Source: Pollutimonas bauzanensis (GTDB lineage Bacteria; Pseudomonadota; Gammaproteobacteria; Burkholderiales; Burkholderiaceae_B). From it: 64,000 nt of DNA. The number at the start of each line of letters is the position of its first letter. The stretch's first letter is position 1. The position numbers and the translations under genes are program-made. Where the stretch lies: contig NZ_FQXE01000010.1 of NCBI RefSeq assembly GCF_900129885.1, forward strand, positions 62,001 to 126,000, given 5' to 3'. This document shows positions 8,099-17,950 of the stretch, piece by piece. The notes below the pieces were generated by a model that was given only the letters and a program-made list of their open reading frames with translations, did no database searches and was not told the DNA's origin.

Positions 8099-8878
8099 TC
8101 AACCGAAGCGGCCCGTGATGTAGTCCTCGGTTTCCTTGCGGCCGGGCTTCACGAATATCTGGTCGGTTTCGCCGTATTCCATGAGTTCGCCCAGGTACAT
8201 GTACGCCGTGTAGTCCGAACAGCGCGCCGCCTGCTGCATATTGTGCGTCACGATGACCACGGTGTAGTCGGACTTGATCTCGGCGATCAGCTCTTCGATC
8301 TTGGCGGTGGAAATAGGATCCAGGGCCGAGCAGGGCTCGTCCAGCAGCAATACTTCCGGCTTGATGGCCACCCCGCGCGCGATGCACAGGCGCTGCTGCT
8401 GGCCGCCCGACAGGCTGTTGCCGCTTTGGCTGAGCTTGTCCTTGACCTCGGTCCACAAGGCAGCCTTGGACAAGGCCCACTCGACGCGCTCGTCCATTTC
8501 GCCCTTGCTCAGCTTTTCGAACAAGCGCACGCCGAAAGCGATGTTGTCGTAGATGCTCATGGGAAAAGGGGTGGGTTTCTGGAAAACCATGCCTATCTTG
8601 GCGCGTATCAATGAAATATCCGTCTTGGACGACAGCAGGTTTTCGCCGTCCAGATTGATCTCGCCCTCCGCGCGCTGGCCGGGGTAGAGCTCGAACATGC
8701 GGTTGAACGTGCGCAGCAGCGTCGATTTGCCGCAGCCGGAAGGGCCGATGAACGCGGTGACCTTGTTTTCCTTGATGGACAGATTCACGTCTTTTATGGC
8801 CTGGTACTTGCCATAAAAGAAATTCAGGTTCTTGACTTCCAGCTTGGTGCGTTCGGTATGGTGAGTAGAGATCGGCAT
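8099..8878 (-). CDS. pstB: Phosphate ABC transporter ATPase PstB
   Basis: This cytoplasmic ATPase energises high-affinity phosphate import. From the ATG at 8876-8878 it has 259 residues and opens [20 protein letters not shown]. Walker A is [17 protein letters not shown], the signature is [16 protein letters not shown], Walker B is [13 protein letters not shown], and the switch His is in IVTHNMQQA. The [15 protein letters not shown] segment is characteristic of PstB. An in-frame ATG 12 codons upstream overlaps the Pro/Gly-rich intergenic sequence and is less likely. It is the last gene of pstSCAB here. No phoU follows, which is unusual, since phoU commonly ends the operon. Confidence 0.96.
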   Translation of the reverse strand: MPISTHHTERTKLEVKNLNFFYGKYQAIKDVNLSIKENKVTAFIGPSGCGKSTLLRTFNRMFELYPGQRAEGEINLDGENLLSSKTDISLIRAKIGMVFQKPTPFPMSIYDNIAFGVRLFEKLSKGEMDERVEWALSKAALWTEVKDKLSQSGNSLSGGQQQRLCIARGVAIKPEVLLLDEPCSALDPISTAKIEELIAEIKSDYTVVIVTHNMQQAARCSDYTAYMYLGELMEYGETDQIFVKPGRKETEDYITGRFG

Positions 8879-8917
8879 AATGGTTCCCGGCGGGCAGGCA
8901 AGGCCGCCCGCCACATT

Positions 8918-9778
8918 TTATTTACGGAAAAGGCTGCGGGCGGCAATATTGATGCCCAGCACCAGCAAGGTGATCAGCACGGCGCCCGCCCACGCCAGGC
9001 GGTTCCAGTCCTCATAGGGGCTGGCCGCGTACTGGAAAATGACCACGGGTAGGTTGGCGATGGGCGCGTTCATGTTCAGCGACATGAACTGGTTATTGAG
9101 CGCGGTGAACAGCAGCGGCGCGGTTTCGCCCGAAATGCGGGCGATGGCCAGCAGGATGCCGGTGATGATGCCCGAACGGGCGGCCCGGTAGCAGATGTTC
9201 ATCACTATGCGCCATTGCGGGCAGCCCAGCGCGGCGGCGGCCTCGCGCAGGCTGTTGGGCACCAGCAGCAGCATGTTGTCGGTGGACCGGACCACCACCG
9301 GGATCACCAGTATCGACAAGGCGAGCGCGCCGGCCCAGCCGGAATAATGGCCCACTTGCGCCACATAGGTGGCATAAATGAACAGGCCGATGATGATGGA
9401 AGGCGCGGAAAGCAGCACATCGTTCAGGAAGCGGGTGGCCGGCGCCAGCCAGCCGCGCTGGCCGTATTCGGCCAGGTAGGTCCCCGCCAGCACGCCGATG
9501 GGAGTGCCGATCAGGGTGCCGACGGCCGCCATCATGACGCTGCCCATGATCGCGTTGAGCAGCCCGCCGTCGGCGCCGGGGGGCGGCGTGCTTTCGGTCA
9601 GCAGGGTCAGCGACAGCGCCGAGCCGCCTTTGATGAACAGGGTCAGGATGATCCAGCACAGCCAGAACAGGCCAAACACCACGGTGGCTCCGGACAAGCC
9701 CAGCAGGACGCGGTTAAAACGCTGCCGCTTCTTGTAGACCGGATTGGACAAATTGACGATGGAATCGGAAGTAAACAT
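8918..9778 (-). CDS. pstA: Phosphate ABC transporter permease PstA
   Basis: This inner-membrane permease of 286 residues has about six hydrophobic helices. The family EAA-type loop is [18 protein letters not shown] near the middle, followed by [24 protein letters not shown], which is the PstA hallmark (the ISGETAP stretch). With PstC it forms the phosphate channel above PstB. It starts 15 bp after pstC and ends 39 bp before pstB. Confidence 0.95.
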   Translation of the reverse strand: MFTSDSIVNLSNPVYKKRQRFNRVLLGLSGATVVFGLFWLCWIILTLFIKGGSALSLTLLTESTPPPGADGGLLNAIMGSVMMAAVGTLIGTPIGVLAGTYLAEYGQRGWLAPATRFLNDVLLSAPSIIIGLFIYATYVAQVGHYSGWAGALALSILVIPVVVRSTDNMLLLVPNSLREAAAALGCPQWRIVMNICYRAARSGIITGILLAIARISGETAPLLFTALNNQFMSLNMNAPIANLPVVIFQYAASPYEDWNRLAWAGAVLITLLVLGINIAARSLFRK

Positions 9779-9793
9779 GGCTTATCGCTCGGG

Positions 9794-10732
9794 TTAGTGC
9801 GAAGTCCCTTCGCCTTTTGACAGGCGAAGAAGCAGGAGTTTGGAGAAAGCCAGCACTACGGTGGTAATCAGGAAAAGTATAAGGCCGAGTTCCAGGAGCG
9901 CCGCTTTCTGCATTCCGCCCGCTTCGTTGAATTCGTTGGCCAAGGCCGAGGCGATGGAATTCGAGGGCGAAAAAATCGACGAGGGCAGGTTGAAGGCGTT
10001 GCCGATCACGAAGGTCACGGCCATGGTCTCGCCCAGCGCGCGGCCCAGCCCCAGCATGATGCCGCCGATCACGCCGCTTTTCGTGTAGGGCAGGACGATT
10101 TTCCAGACCACCTCCCAGGTGGTGCCGCCCAGGCCATAGGCGGACTCTTTGAGCAGGGGCGGCACGAGCTCGAAGACGTCCCGCATTACCGCCGTGATGA
10201 AGGGAATCACCATGATGGAAAGTATCAGGCCGGCGGTGAACACGCCTATGCCGAACGGGGGGCCGGCAAAAGCCTCGCCCAAAAGGGGAACACCCTCGAA
10301 AAAATCGATGATATGCGGCTGCACGTACTCCTGGAACAAGGGCACGAACACAAACAGGCCCCACATGCCATAGATGATGGACGGGATGGCGGCCAGCATT
10401 TCAATGGCGGTTCCCAGGGGCCGGCGCAGCCAGAGCGGCGACAGTTCGGTCAGGAACATGGCGATGCCGAACGATACCGGCACGGCGATCACCAGCGCGA
10501 TGGCGGATGTCAGCAAGGTGCCCGCAATGGGCACCATGGCGCCGTATACGTTCTGGACCGGGTCCCAATTGTTGGTCCACAGGAAAGCGATGCCATGGGC
10601 GGCAATGGATTCCCGGCTGCCATAAAGCAGCGACACCATAATGGCCGCCAGCAATATGAAAACAAGAAACGCGAAGGTGCGCGTCAGGTTTTTGAACAGC
10701 ATGTCCATGAGCGCGCTCTGGTTATTTTTCAT
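9794..10732 (-). CDS. pstC: Phosphate ABC transporter permease PstC
   Basis: This inner-membrane permease of 312 residues opens with a short cytoplasmic tail and a strong first helix ([19 protein letters not shown]). The EAA-like loop [17 protein letters not shown] and [17 protein letters not shown] identify PstC. It pairs with PstA. A terminator-like hairpin in the 109-bp gap to pstS probably reduces its transcript level relative to the binding protein. Confidence 0.95.
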   Translation of the reverse strand: MKNNQSALMDMLFKNLTRTFAFLVFILLAAIMVSLLYGSRESIAAHGIAFLWTNNWDPVQNVYGAMVPIAGTLLTSAIALVIAVPVSFGIAMFLTELSPLWLRRPLGTAIEMLAAIPSIIYGMWGLFVFVPLFQEYVQPHIIDFFEGVPLLGEAFAGPPFGIGVFTAGLILSIMVIPFITAVMRDVFELVPPLLKESAYGLGGTTWEVVWKIVLPYTKSGVIGGIMLGLGRALGETMAVTFVIGNAFNLPSSIFSPSNSIASALANEFNEAGGMQKAALLELGLILFLITTVVLAFSKLLLLRLSKGEGTSH

Positions 10733-10770
10733 GTCGGATTTTTTTGCGTTCCATCATTTTTACACAACAC

Positions 10771-10802
10771 AAAGACGGTGCCATCTGCACAGCACCGTCT
10801 TT
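10771..10802 (-). terminator. Attenuator-like hairpin between pstS and pstC
   Basis: An 11-bp stem, AAAGACGGTGC against GCACCGTCTTT, with a 10-nt loop sits about 40 bp after the pstS stop. Read on the minus strand, the stem ends in TTT followed by GTGTTGTG, so termination would be partial. Such a site would yield more PstS than PstCAB. Confidence 0.7.
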
Positions 10803-10841
10803 GCCAGGCTCATCGGGCTAGTAGAAACCCGATTTTACCCA

Positions 10842-11885
10842 TTACTTCCAGATTGCAGCGCCGTCGGCCGCCTTGATTTCCGTCTTCCAGCCATTGGCGA
10901 TCTCGCCGGTCACGCTGTCGGGCATGGGCACGTAGTCGAGTTCTTCGGCCAGCTTGCCGCCCTTTTTGAAGGCCCAGTCAAAGAAAGCCAGTGTTTCCTT
11001 GGCGTTTTCGGGCTTGTCCTGTTTCTTGTGGACCAGGATGAAGCTGGCCGAGGTCACGGGCCAGGATTCGGCGCCGGGCTCTTCGGTCAGCACCACGCCC
11101 ATGCCGGGAACGCTTTTCCAGTCGGCATTGGCCGCGGCCGCGGCAAACGCCGCTTGCGTCGGCTGGACGAACTTGCCGTCCTTGTTCTTGAGCTGCGTCC
11201 AGGCCAGATTGTTTTGCTTGGCATAAGCGTATTCGACATAGCCTATGGAGTTCTTCAACTGGCGCACGTAGGCGGCCACGCCTTCATTGCCCTTGCCGCC
11301 CTGCCCCGCGGGCCACTTCACGGCCTTGCCTTCGCCGACCTGCTCTTTCCAGGCCGGTGACACTTTGGACAGATAGTTGGTCCAGCCGAATGTCGTGCCC
11401 GAGCCGTCGGAACGGTGCACGACGATGATGGCCGCGGCGGGCAGCTTCACATCGGGATTCATGGCCTTGATCGCCGCATCGTCCCATTTGGTGATTTTGC
11501 CCAGGAAGATGTCGGCGATCACCGGGCCCGACAGCTTCAGTTCGCCCGGTTTGATGCCTGCGACATTGATGACCGGGACCGTGCCGCCGATAATGGCCGG
11601 AAACTGGAACAGGCCGTTCTTGTCCAGGGCGTCGGCCGCCATGGGATCATCGGACGCGCCGAAATCAACCGTTTTGGCAATGATCTGCTGCTGCCCGCCG
11701 CCCGAGCCGATGGACTGGTAATTGATGCGGTTGCCGGTTTCCTGCTGGTATTGGGCCGCCCATTTGGCGTAAATAGGATAAGGGAAGGAAGCCCCCGCAC
11801 CGGTGATATCGGCGGCATGCGCCGCCAGAGAGGCCGCGGCGAAAGCCACGCCGACCGAAACTTGCAATAAAGCGCGTGTAAACAT
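10842..11885 (-). CDS. pstS: Periplasmic phosphate-binding protein PstS
   Basis: The protein has 347 residues with a Sec signal peptide ending AAHA before DITGAGASFPYPIY, the standard PstS mature start. Phosphate-contact stretches are recognisable: GASFPYP, IGSGGGQQQI, FGASDDPM and HRSDGSGTTFGWTNYLS. It captures inorganic phosphate and delivers it to PstCAB, and it also feeds the PhoR-PhoB starvation signal. It is the first gene of the leftward operon, preceded by a strong Pho box at 11958-11975. Confidence 0.97.
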   Translation of the reverse strand: MFTRALLQVSVGVAFAAASLAAHAADITGAGASFPYPIYAKWAAQYQQETGNRINYQSIGSGGGQQQIIAKTVDFGASDDPMAADALDKNGLFQFPAIIGGTVPVINVAGIKPGELKLSGPVIADIFLGKITKWDDAAIKAMNPDVKLPAAAIIVVHRSDGSGTTFGWTNYLSKVSPAWKEQVGEGKAVKWPAGQGGKGNEGVAAYVRQLKNSIGYVEYAYAKQNNLAWTQLKNKDGKFVQPTQAAFAAAAANADWKSVPGMGVVLTEEPGAESWPVTSASFILVHKKQDKPENAKETLAFFDWAFKKGGKLAEELDYVPMPDSVTGEIANGWKTEIKAADGAAIWK

Positions 11886-11957
11886 AGAGGAATCCTCTTT
11901 ACCTGATACGAGTTAAGACAGGCTGGGCCTGCACAAACGCTATATTAAGCAAGCAAT

Positions 11958-11975
11958 ATGACATGTTCGTGACAG
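11958..11975 (-). promoter_or_regulatory. Pho box (PhoB operator) of pstS
   Basis: On the minus strand CTGTCACGAACATGTCAT consists of two direct 7-mers (CTGTCAC and ATGTCAT) separated by 4 nt, the canonical PhoB half-site arrangement. A TAATAT-like -10 follows about 10 nt downstream, placing the box at the -35 position of the pstS promoter. The match to CTGTCAT-N4-CTGTCAT is very good. Confidence 0.85.
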
Positions 11976-11987
11976 GGCGCAAACTGT

Positions 11988-14060
11988 TTACGAACCGAGT
12001 TGCCGCATGAGGTGGTGGTGCAGGTTGAAGGGCTTGCCGCGGCCCCTGACTTTCACGTAGGTGCCGTCGGGCAGCGCCCGCCATGCCAGCTGGTTGTCGC
12101 GCAAGGCGTAGGTGAACGCTTCATTGATGACGCGCTTTTTGAGCGCCGGGTCCAGAACCGGAAAGCTGATCTCGACGCGCCGGAAAAAATTGCGGTCCAT
12201 CCAGTCGGCGGACGACAAATACACGTTTTCGGCGCCGTCATTGTAAAAATAGAAAACCCGGGAATGCTCCAGAAACTGCCCGATGATGGAGCGCAGCCGT
12301 ATATTTTCCGACAGGCCCGCGACGCCGGCGCGCAATGCGCAGGCGCCGCGCACGATGAGATCTATCCTGACGCCCGCCTGGCTGGCCTTGTACAAGGCTT
12401 CGATGATGATGGGTTCGAGCAGGGAATTCATCTTGGCCATGATGCGGGCCTTTTTCCCCGCCTTGGCGTTGATCGCCTCGTTGCGGATCAGCGCGACCAT
12501 GGTTTCATGCAGGGTGAAGGGCGATTGCAGCAACAGCTTCAATGGCCGGCGCGCGCCCAGCCCGGTCAATAGGGAAAACACTTTGTCCATGTCCACGCAC
12601 AGCTTCTGGTCGGCGGTGAGCAGGCCGAAGTCCGTATAGAGCCGGGCGGTGCGCGGGTGGTAATTGCCGGTGCCCAGGTGGCCGTAGCGGCGGATGTGCC
12701 CGTTTTCGCGGCGCAGCACCAAAGCCATTTTGGCATGCGTCTTGTGCCCCACCACCCCATAGCTGACATGCGCGCCGACTTCTTCGAGCTTGGCGGCCCA
12801 GTTGATGTTGGTCTGCTCGTCGAAGCGCGCCATCAGTTCGACGACTACCGTGACCTCCTTGCCGGCCTTGGCCGCGGCCACCAGCAGGCGCATGAGCTCC
12901 GAGTCCTCGCCGGTGCGATAGATGGTCTGCTTGATGGCGACCACCGCCGGATCGAGCGCCGCCGCGGTCAGGAAATTGAGCACCGGCTGGAAGGACTGGT
13001 AGGGATGGTGCAGCAGGCGGTCACGCTCGGCTATCGCTCCGAAAAGCTCGACGGGATTGTCCAGCGCCATATCGAAGGGCGGGGGTATCTTGGGCCGGTA
13101 TTCGGGAAACAGGAGCTCGGGGCGCTCGACCACATTGCACAGCTGCATCAGGCGCGACAAGTTCACCGGGCCGCTGACACGGTAGGTATCCCGCGGCTCG
13201 AGCAGGAATTCCTTTTGCAGGAACACGGCGAGCGCGGCGGGCATGGCGTGATCGATCTCCAGCCGCACGGCGGCGCCGAAATTGCGCTGCGACAGCTCGC
13301 CCTGCAAGGCCTGGCGCAGATTGGTGATTTCTTCCTCGTCGACGAACAGGTCGCTGTTGCGGGTAACCCGCCACTGATAGCAGCCTTTGATGTCCAGGCC
13401 GGGAAAAAGCTCGCCCACGAATGCGCTGATCAGGGCCGTCAGCAGCATATAGCCGTGGGGCAGGCCCGACACTTCAGTGGGCACCTTCATGACGCGCGGC
13501 AAGGCCCGCGGCGCCTGCACAATGGCGATCGACGCGCTGCGGCCGAAGGCGTCCTGGCCATGCAGGGACACGATGAAGTTCAGGCTCTTGTTGTACACCC
13601 GGGGAAAGGGATGCGCCGGGTCCAGCCCTATGGGCGTGAGCATGGGCATGACTTCGCGCTCGAAAGTGGCATGGGCCCACGCGCGCAGTTCCTCGCTCCA
13701 GCACGGCGGGTCCAGCAGCGCTATGCCTTCGTCGCGCAGCCTGGGCAGCACATCATGGGTCAGCAGGCTGTTCTGCCTGTCGACCAGCCCATGCGTGGCG
13801 ATCTGCACCCGGTCGAAGGCCTCGCCCGGCGTATAGCCGTCGGTCCCTGTCTGGCCGGGGTTCTGGCGTTGCTGTTCCTTCAGGCTGGAAATGCGGATTT
13901 CGAAAAATTCGTCCAGGTTGGAGCTGACTATGCAAAGATAGCGCAGCCGTTCCAGCAAAGGCGTGTCGCGGTGCTCCGCCATGGCCAATACCCGCTCGTT
14001 GAATTTGAGCAGGGACAATTCCCGGTTCAGCAAGACAGGTTCAGACGACGAAGGAAGCAT
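11988..14060 (-). CDS. ppk: Polyphosphate kinase Ppk1
   Basis: This enzyme reversibly polymerises the gamma-phosphate of ATP into polyphosphate. Its 690 residues match the usual Ppk1 length. It opens LLNRELSLLKFNERVLAMA, which is typical of the N domain. The catalytic phosphohistidine is in HLGTGNYHPRTARLYTDF; KTHAKMALVLRRENG and the C-terminal YLSSADWMDRNFFRRVEI are conserved PLD-type motifs. It is divergent from ppx and precedes the pst operon on the same strand, separated by the Pho box region. A weaker Pho-like sequence lies upstream at about 14108-14125. Confidence 0.97.
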   Translation of the reverse strand: MLPSSSEPVLLNRELSLLKFNERVLAMAEHRDTPLLERLRYLCIVSSNLDEFFEIRISSLKEQQRQNPGQTGTDGYTPGEAFDRVQIATHGLVDRQNSLLTHDVLPRLRDEGIALLDPPCWSEELRAWAHATFEREVMPMLTPIGLDPAHPFPRVYNKSLNFIVSLHGQDAFGRSASIAIVQAPRALPRVMKVPTEVSGLPHGYMLLTALISAFVGELFPGLDIKGCYQWRVTRNSDLFVDEEEITNLRQALQGELSQRNFGAAVRLEIDHAMPAALAVFLQKEFLLEPRDTYRVSGPVNLSRLMQLCNVVERPELLFPEYRPKIPPPFDMALDNPVELFGAIAERDRLLHHPYQSFQPVLNFLTAAALDPAVVAIKQTIYRTGEDSELMRLLVAAAKAGKEVTVVVELMARFDEQTNINWAAKLEEVGAHVSYGVVGHKTHAKMALVLRRENGHIRRYGHLGTGNYHPRTARLYTDFGLLTADQKLCVDMDKVFSLLTGLGARRPLKLLLQSPFTLHETMVALIRNEAINAKAGKKARIMAKMNSLLEPIIIEALYKASQAGVRIDLIVRGACALRAGVAGLSENIRLRSIIGQFLEHSRVFYFYNDGAENVYLSSADWMDRNFFRRVEISFPVLDPALKKRVINEAFTYALRDNQLAWRALPDGTYVKVRGRGKPFNLHHHLMRQLGS

Positions 14061-14107
14061 AAAGTGGGTCCGTGCGGGAATATGACGCGATCTTTTACTA
14101 CATTTTT

Positions 14108-14125
14108 TTTACGGTTATGTGACAG
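14108..14125 (-). promoter_or_regulatory. Weak Pho-box-like sequence between ppk and ppx
   Basis: On the minus strand CTGTCACATAACCGTAAA has one strong half-site (CTGTCAC) and one poor one (CCGTAAA) at the correct 11-nt period. It lies about 50 bp before the ppk start. It may place ppk under PhoB, but the second half is degenerate. Confidence 0.35.
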
Positions 14126-14248
14126 TCGGCGAGATAGGCCATTATGTAGCCAATACTAGCAAATATGCCGGTTTTTTTGCCGGACCCGGCAGCCGGGTCC
14201 GGCGCGGTCCTTATAATCGCGGAGTATTCACCGAAGAACACCTGCATA

Positions 14249-15739
14249 ATGGACTACCTACTAGCCGCCGTCGACCTTGGCTCGAACAGTTTCCGGCTTT
14301 CCATCGGACGAGTCGTGCAACAGGACGGCATTGCCCAGATCTACGCCATCGACCGCCTGAAAGAATCGGTAAGGCTGGCCGCCGGGCTGGGCGACGACAA
14401 AATCATCTGCGAAGCGGCGATCCAGCGCGCCATCACGGTGCTCAAGCGCTTCGGCGAACGGCTCGATGGCTTCCACCCCAACCGGGTGCGCGCCGTGGCC
14501 ACCAACACCTTCCGCATCGCCCGCAACGCGGCCGAGATCCTGCCGCGCGCCGAAGAGGCGCTGGGGTTTCCGATCGAAGTTATCGCCGGGCAGGAAGAGG
14601 CGCGGCTGATTTTCTCGGGCATCACCAACGAGCTTCCGCCCTCGGCCAATCGCAGGCTCATGATAGACATCGGCGGCGGCTCCACCGAGGTCATCATCGG
14701 CAAAGGCTTCCAGCCCTTGCATCTGTCGTCCCTGTACATGGGCTGCGTCAGCTATACGCGCCAGTTTTTCCCCGACGGGCGCATCACCGAATCGCGCATG
14801 CAGCAGGCGCAGCTTGCGGCAAGGCGGGAACTCGAAGGCATTTCCAGGCAATACCGCAAGACGGGCTGGCAGGAAGCCTATGGGTCGTCAGGCACGGCCA
14901 AAGGCCTGCTGGCCATCCTGACCGAAGGCGGCATGTCCCGGAAAGGCATCACGCTGGACGGCATGGAGCAGCTCAAGGCCAAGCTCATCAAGGACGGCAG
15001 AGTCATCATGAGCGAATTGCCGGGCCTCAAGCATGACCGCTCCCTGGTGCTGGCGGGCGGCCTGGCCATCATGATGGCGGCCTTCCAGGAACTGAAAATC
15101 AAGCTCATGCTGCCGGGCGAAGGCGCCTTGCGGGTCGGCGTACTGTACGATTTGCTGGGCCGCGATTCGCAGCACGACAAGCGCGACGAAACCGTGCGCC
15201 AGTTCATGAAGCGCTACCATGTCGATACACGCCAGTCCGACCGCGTCAAGCGCGCGGCGCTGGAGTTCTTCGCGCAGCTGGACCTGCAGGATGGCCCTGA
15301 AAAACAGGAACTGGCGCGCACCCTGGGCTGGGCGGCCAATCTGCATGAAATAGGCATCAGCATCGCGCACGCGGACTATCACAAGCACAGCGCCTATATC
15401 CTCGAGCATGCCGACATGCCGGGATTCTCCAATGACGACCAGGCGGTGCTCGCCCTGTTCGCCCTGGGGCATCAAGGCAAGATAGGCAAGCTCCAGGTGC
15501 TGGAACCCACCCGCGCCAAATGGCTGACCCTGTTCTGCCTGCGGCTCGCCGTCCTGCTGTCGCGCCGCCGCGACGATCCGGAATCGCTGCCGATCACGAT
15601 CAAGGCCAATGGCAAGAGCATACGCGTGAGCGCCGACCGCTCATGGCTGGCGGCGCATCCCCTGACCGAATATTCCCTGCAGGCCGAGAAGCGCGAATGG
15701 CACAAAGCCGGATTCGAATTCGAGCTGGCCGAGATCTAA
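14249..15739 (+). CDS. ppx: Exopolyphosphatase (Ppx/GppA family)
   Basis: This enzyme releases phosphate from polyphosphate chain ends or hydrolyses pppGpp. From the ATG at 14249 it has 496 residues and begins MDYLLAAVDLGSNSFRLSIG, the actin-like ASKHA phosphate-1 loop; IDIGGGSTEVIIGKG is the phosphate-2 loop. The C-terminal part from about residue 320 is the HD-like helical domain (ANLHEIGISIAHADYHKHSA). An in-frame ATG 28 codons upstream would add a stretch unlike the family. It is divergent from ppk and converges with the acyltransferase gene, whose stop is 15 bp away. Confidence 0.94.
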   Translation: MDYLLAAVDLGSNSFRLSIGRVVQQDGIAQIYAIDRLKESVRLAAGLGDDKIICEAAIQRAITVLKRFGERLDGFHPNRVRAVATNTFRIARNAAEILPRAEEALGFPIEVIAGQEEARLIFSGITNELPPSANRRLMIDIGGGSTEVIIGKGFQPLHLSSLYMGCVSYTRQFFPDGRITESRMQQAQLAARRELEGISRQYRKTGWQEAYGSSGTAKGLLAILTEGGMSRKGITLDGMEQLKAKLIKDGRVIMSELPGLKHDRSLVLAGGLAIMMAAFQELKIKLMLPGEGALRVGVLYDLLGRDSQHDKRDETVRQFMKRYHVDTRQSDRVKRAALEFFAQLDLQDGPEKQELARTLGWAANLHEIGISIAHADYHKHSAYILEHADMPGFSNDDQAVLALFALGHQGKIGKLQVLEPTRAKWLTLFCLRLAVLLSRRRDDPESLPITIKANGKSIRVSADRSWLAAHPLTEYSLQAEKREWHKAGFEFELAEI

Positions 15740-15754
15740 GCCCGCCCGTGCCGG

Positions 15755-16537
15755 CTAGACCATGCCGAAGTGCCTGCGGTAGCGCGCGTCCATGCGCTCC
15801 ACATCCAGCAACACCGGGAAGTCGGCGGTATTGAAATCGGGGTCCCACGCCGGTTCGCCGCATATTTGGGCGCCGGCCTTCAGGTAGCCCTTGATCAGCG
15901 CCGGCACGCGGGCCGGCAACACGCTATCGAGGCGCTCGACAGGATAGCGATGGTGCGGAACCAGGCGCGGCAGGTCGGGGTGGGCGGCCATCGTATCGCG
16001 CGCCCTGCGCCAGACCTCGGCCGCGGCCGCGCCATCGTCGCGCAGGCTGACGCTGGCGCAGCCCAGCACATAGCGCAGGTCCAACTGCCGCACCACGCTG
16101 GCGATGCCAGACCAGAGCAGCATGATCACCGCGCCATTGCGGTAATCGGCATGCGTGCACGAGCGGCCGATTTCGACGATTTCCCGGCGCAGGTCGCCCA
16201 GGCCGGCGAGATCGAATTCGGATTCCGAGTAATAGCCGCCGGCGCTTTTCGCATTGGCCGGCGACAGCAGCCGGTAGGTTCCCACCACGCGGCCGGTATC
16301 GATTTCCTGGACCATGAGATGTTCGCACCAGGCATCGTAGCGGTCGCTGTCCAGGCCGTCGGCCGTGTCGGGAAACACCGCGTTCATTTCCTCGGTGAAG
16401 ACCTGGTAGCGCAGGCGCTGTATGGCCTCCAGCTCCTCGTTGCTGCGGGCCAGCCCCAAGGCCAGGCCGCCCGCGGTGGGCTGCGGCCATCCGGCGCTTC
16501 TGCCAGTTTCCGGTTGAGTGCGTGCAAGCTCGTGCAT
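15755..16537 (-). CDS. olsB: OlsB-like L-ornithine N(alpha)-acyltransferase (GNAT fold)
   Basis: The protein has 260 residues and no signal. The pattern LRYQVFTEEMNAVFPD, then VGTYRLLSPANAKSAGGYYSES, then VEIGRSCTHADYRNGAVIML and YVLGCASVSL matches the OlsB/hemolysin-like acyl-ACP acyltransferase family. These enzymes make the lyso precursor of ornithine lipids by transferring a 3-hydroxyacyl chain from ACP to ornithine. No olsA homologue is adjacent. It stands alone between ppx (convergent) and glmM (same strand, 66 bp away). Alternative: another GNAT acyltransferase of the same group with a different acceptor. Confidence 0.8.
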   Translation of the reverse strand: MHELARTQPETGRSAGWPQPTAGGLALGLARSNEELEAIQRLRYQVFTEEMNAVFPDTADGLDSDRYDAWCEHLMVQEIDTGRVVGTYRLLSPANAKSAGGYYSESEFDLAGLGDLRREIVEIGRSCTHADYRNGAVIMLLWSGIASVVRQLDLRYVLGCASVSLRDDGAAAAEVWRRARDTMAAHPDLPRLVPHHRYPVERLDSVLPARVPALIKGYLKAGAQICGEPAWDPDFNTADFPVLLDVERMDARYRRHFGMV

Positions 16538-16603
16538 TTCTGTGACCCCCGTAAAGATGGCACGATTATGCGTACCAAATATTGCAGGTTTTTGATGGTC
16601 ACG

Positions 16604-17950
16604 TTACGCGGCGGTTAAATTCACCGCGACCAGCTGCCGCACGCCTTCCTCGGCCAAGACCGCCTCTTCCGCCTCGACCATCAGGCGCAGCTTGGGCTCG
16701 GTGCCCGAAGCGCGAATCAGGACCCGCCCGCGGCCGTTCAATTGCCGCTCGACATTTTCCTTGGCCGCCTGCAGGCCTGCATGCGTCTGCCACTGCACGC
16801 CCGGGGCCAGCGGCACATTGACCATCTTCTGCGGATACATTTTCAGGTCGGCGACCAGGTCGGCCAGGCTGTCGCCGCTGCGGCTCATGGCCGTCAGGAC
16901 CTGCAGGGCCGCGATGATGCCGTCGCCCGTGGTGTGGCAGTCCAGGCACAGCAAATGGCCGGAACTTTCGCCGCCGTACAGCCAGCCGCGCTTCTGCATG
17001 CTTTCGAGCACATAGCGGTCGCCCACCTTGGCGCGCTCGAAGCCGACGCCGAGGGCCTGCATCTGCTTTTCGAAGCCGAAGTTGGTCATCAGCGTGCCGA
17101 CCACCCCTTCGACGGGATGCTGGGTCATGCGGTCGCGGATGATGGCATAGAGCAGTTCATCGCCGTTATATATGCGCCCCGAGCCGTCGACCATCTGCAG
17201 GCGGTCGGCGTCGCCATCCAATGCGATGCCGAGATCCGCGCCGCGCGAGCGCACTTCGGCGGCCAGATGCTCCGGATGCATGGCGCCCACGCCTTCGTTG
17301 ATATTGAAGCCGTCCGGCTTGCAGCCTATGGCGTACACTTCGGCGCCCAGCTCGCGGAACACGTGCGGGGCGATGTTATAGGCGGCGCCGTTGGCGGCGT
17401 CCACCACGATGGACAGGCCCGACAGGTCCAGTTCGTTGGGAAAAGTGCTTTTGCAGAATTCTATGTAGCGGCCCGCGGCGTCTTCTATGCGGCGGGCGCG
17501 GCCCAGGGCTGCGGAACCGACGCAGCCCAGCGGTTCGTCTATGGCCGCTTCTATTTCGGATTCTATCTCGTCGGGCAGCTTCATGCCTTGCGCCGAAAAG
17601 AACTTGATGCCGTTGTCCTGATAGGGATTGTGCGAGGCGCTGATCACTATCCCCGCCACCAGCCTGAGCGCGCGGGTGAGGTAGGCCACCGCCGGGGTGG
17701 GCACCGGGCCCGCCAGCAAGACGTCGATGCCCGCGGCCGACAAGCCGGCCTCCAGGGCCGATTCCAGCATATAGCCCGAAATGCGGGTGTCCTTGCCTAT
17801 GACCACCGTAGGCCGGCCGCGGCCGGGATGCTGGCGCGCCAGCACACGGCCGGCCGCGTAGCCCAGGCGCAATGCGAACTCCGCATTGATGGTTGGCCCG
17901 CCCACTTCGCCGCGCACGCCGTCGGTGCCGAAATATTTACGATCTGTCAT
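16604..17950 (-). CDS. glmM: Phosphoglucosamine mutase GlmM
   Basis: This enzyme converts glucosamine-6-phosphate to glucosamine-1-phosphate for UDP-GlcNAc, peptidoglycan and LPS synthesis. From the ATG at 17948-17950 it has 448 residues and opens [17 protein letters not shown]. The phosphoserine loop is [19 protein letters not shown] (Ser near 102), the metal loop is [12 protein letters not shown], and the C-terminal phosphate-binding loop is [15 protein letters not shown]. Its start overlaps the folP stop by 4 bp (ATGA), so it is the last gene of the conserved rlmE-ftsH-folP-glmM cluster. Confidence 0.97.
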   Translation of the reverse strand: MTDRKYFGTDGVRGEVGGPTINAEFALRLGYAAGRVLARQHPGRGRPTVVIGKDTRISGYMLESALEAGLSAAGIDVLLAGPVPTPAVAYLTRALRLVAGIVISASHNPYQDNGIKFFSAQGMKLPDEIESEIEAAIDEPLGCVGSAALGRARRIEDAAGRYIEFCKSTFPNELDLSGLSIVVDAANGAAYNIAPHVFRELGAEVYAIGCKPDGFNINEGVGAMHPEHLAAEVRSRGADLGIALDGDADRLQMVDGSGRIYNGDELLYAIIRDRMTQHPVEGVVGTLMTNFGFEKQMQALGVGFERAKVGDRYVLESMQKRGWLYGGESSGHLLCLDCHTTGDGIIAALQVLTAMSRSGDSLADLVADLKMYPQKMVNVPLAPGVQWQTHAGLQAAKENVERQLNGRGRVLIRASGTEPKLRLMVEAEEAVLAEEGVRQLVAVNLTAA

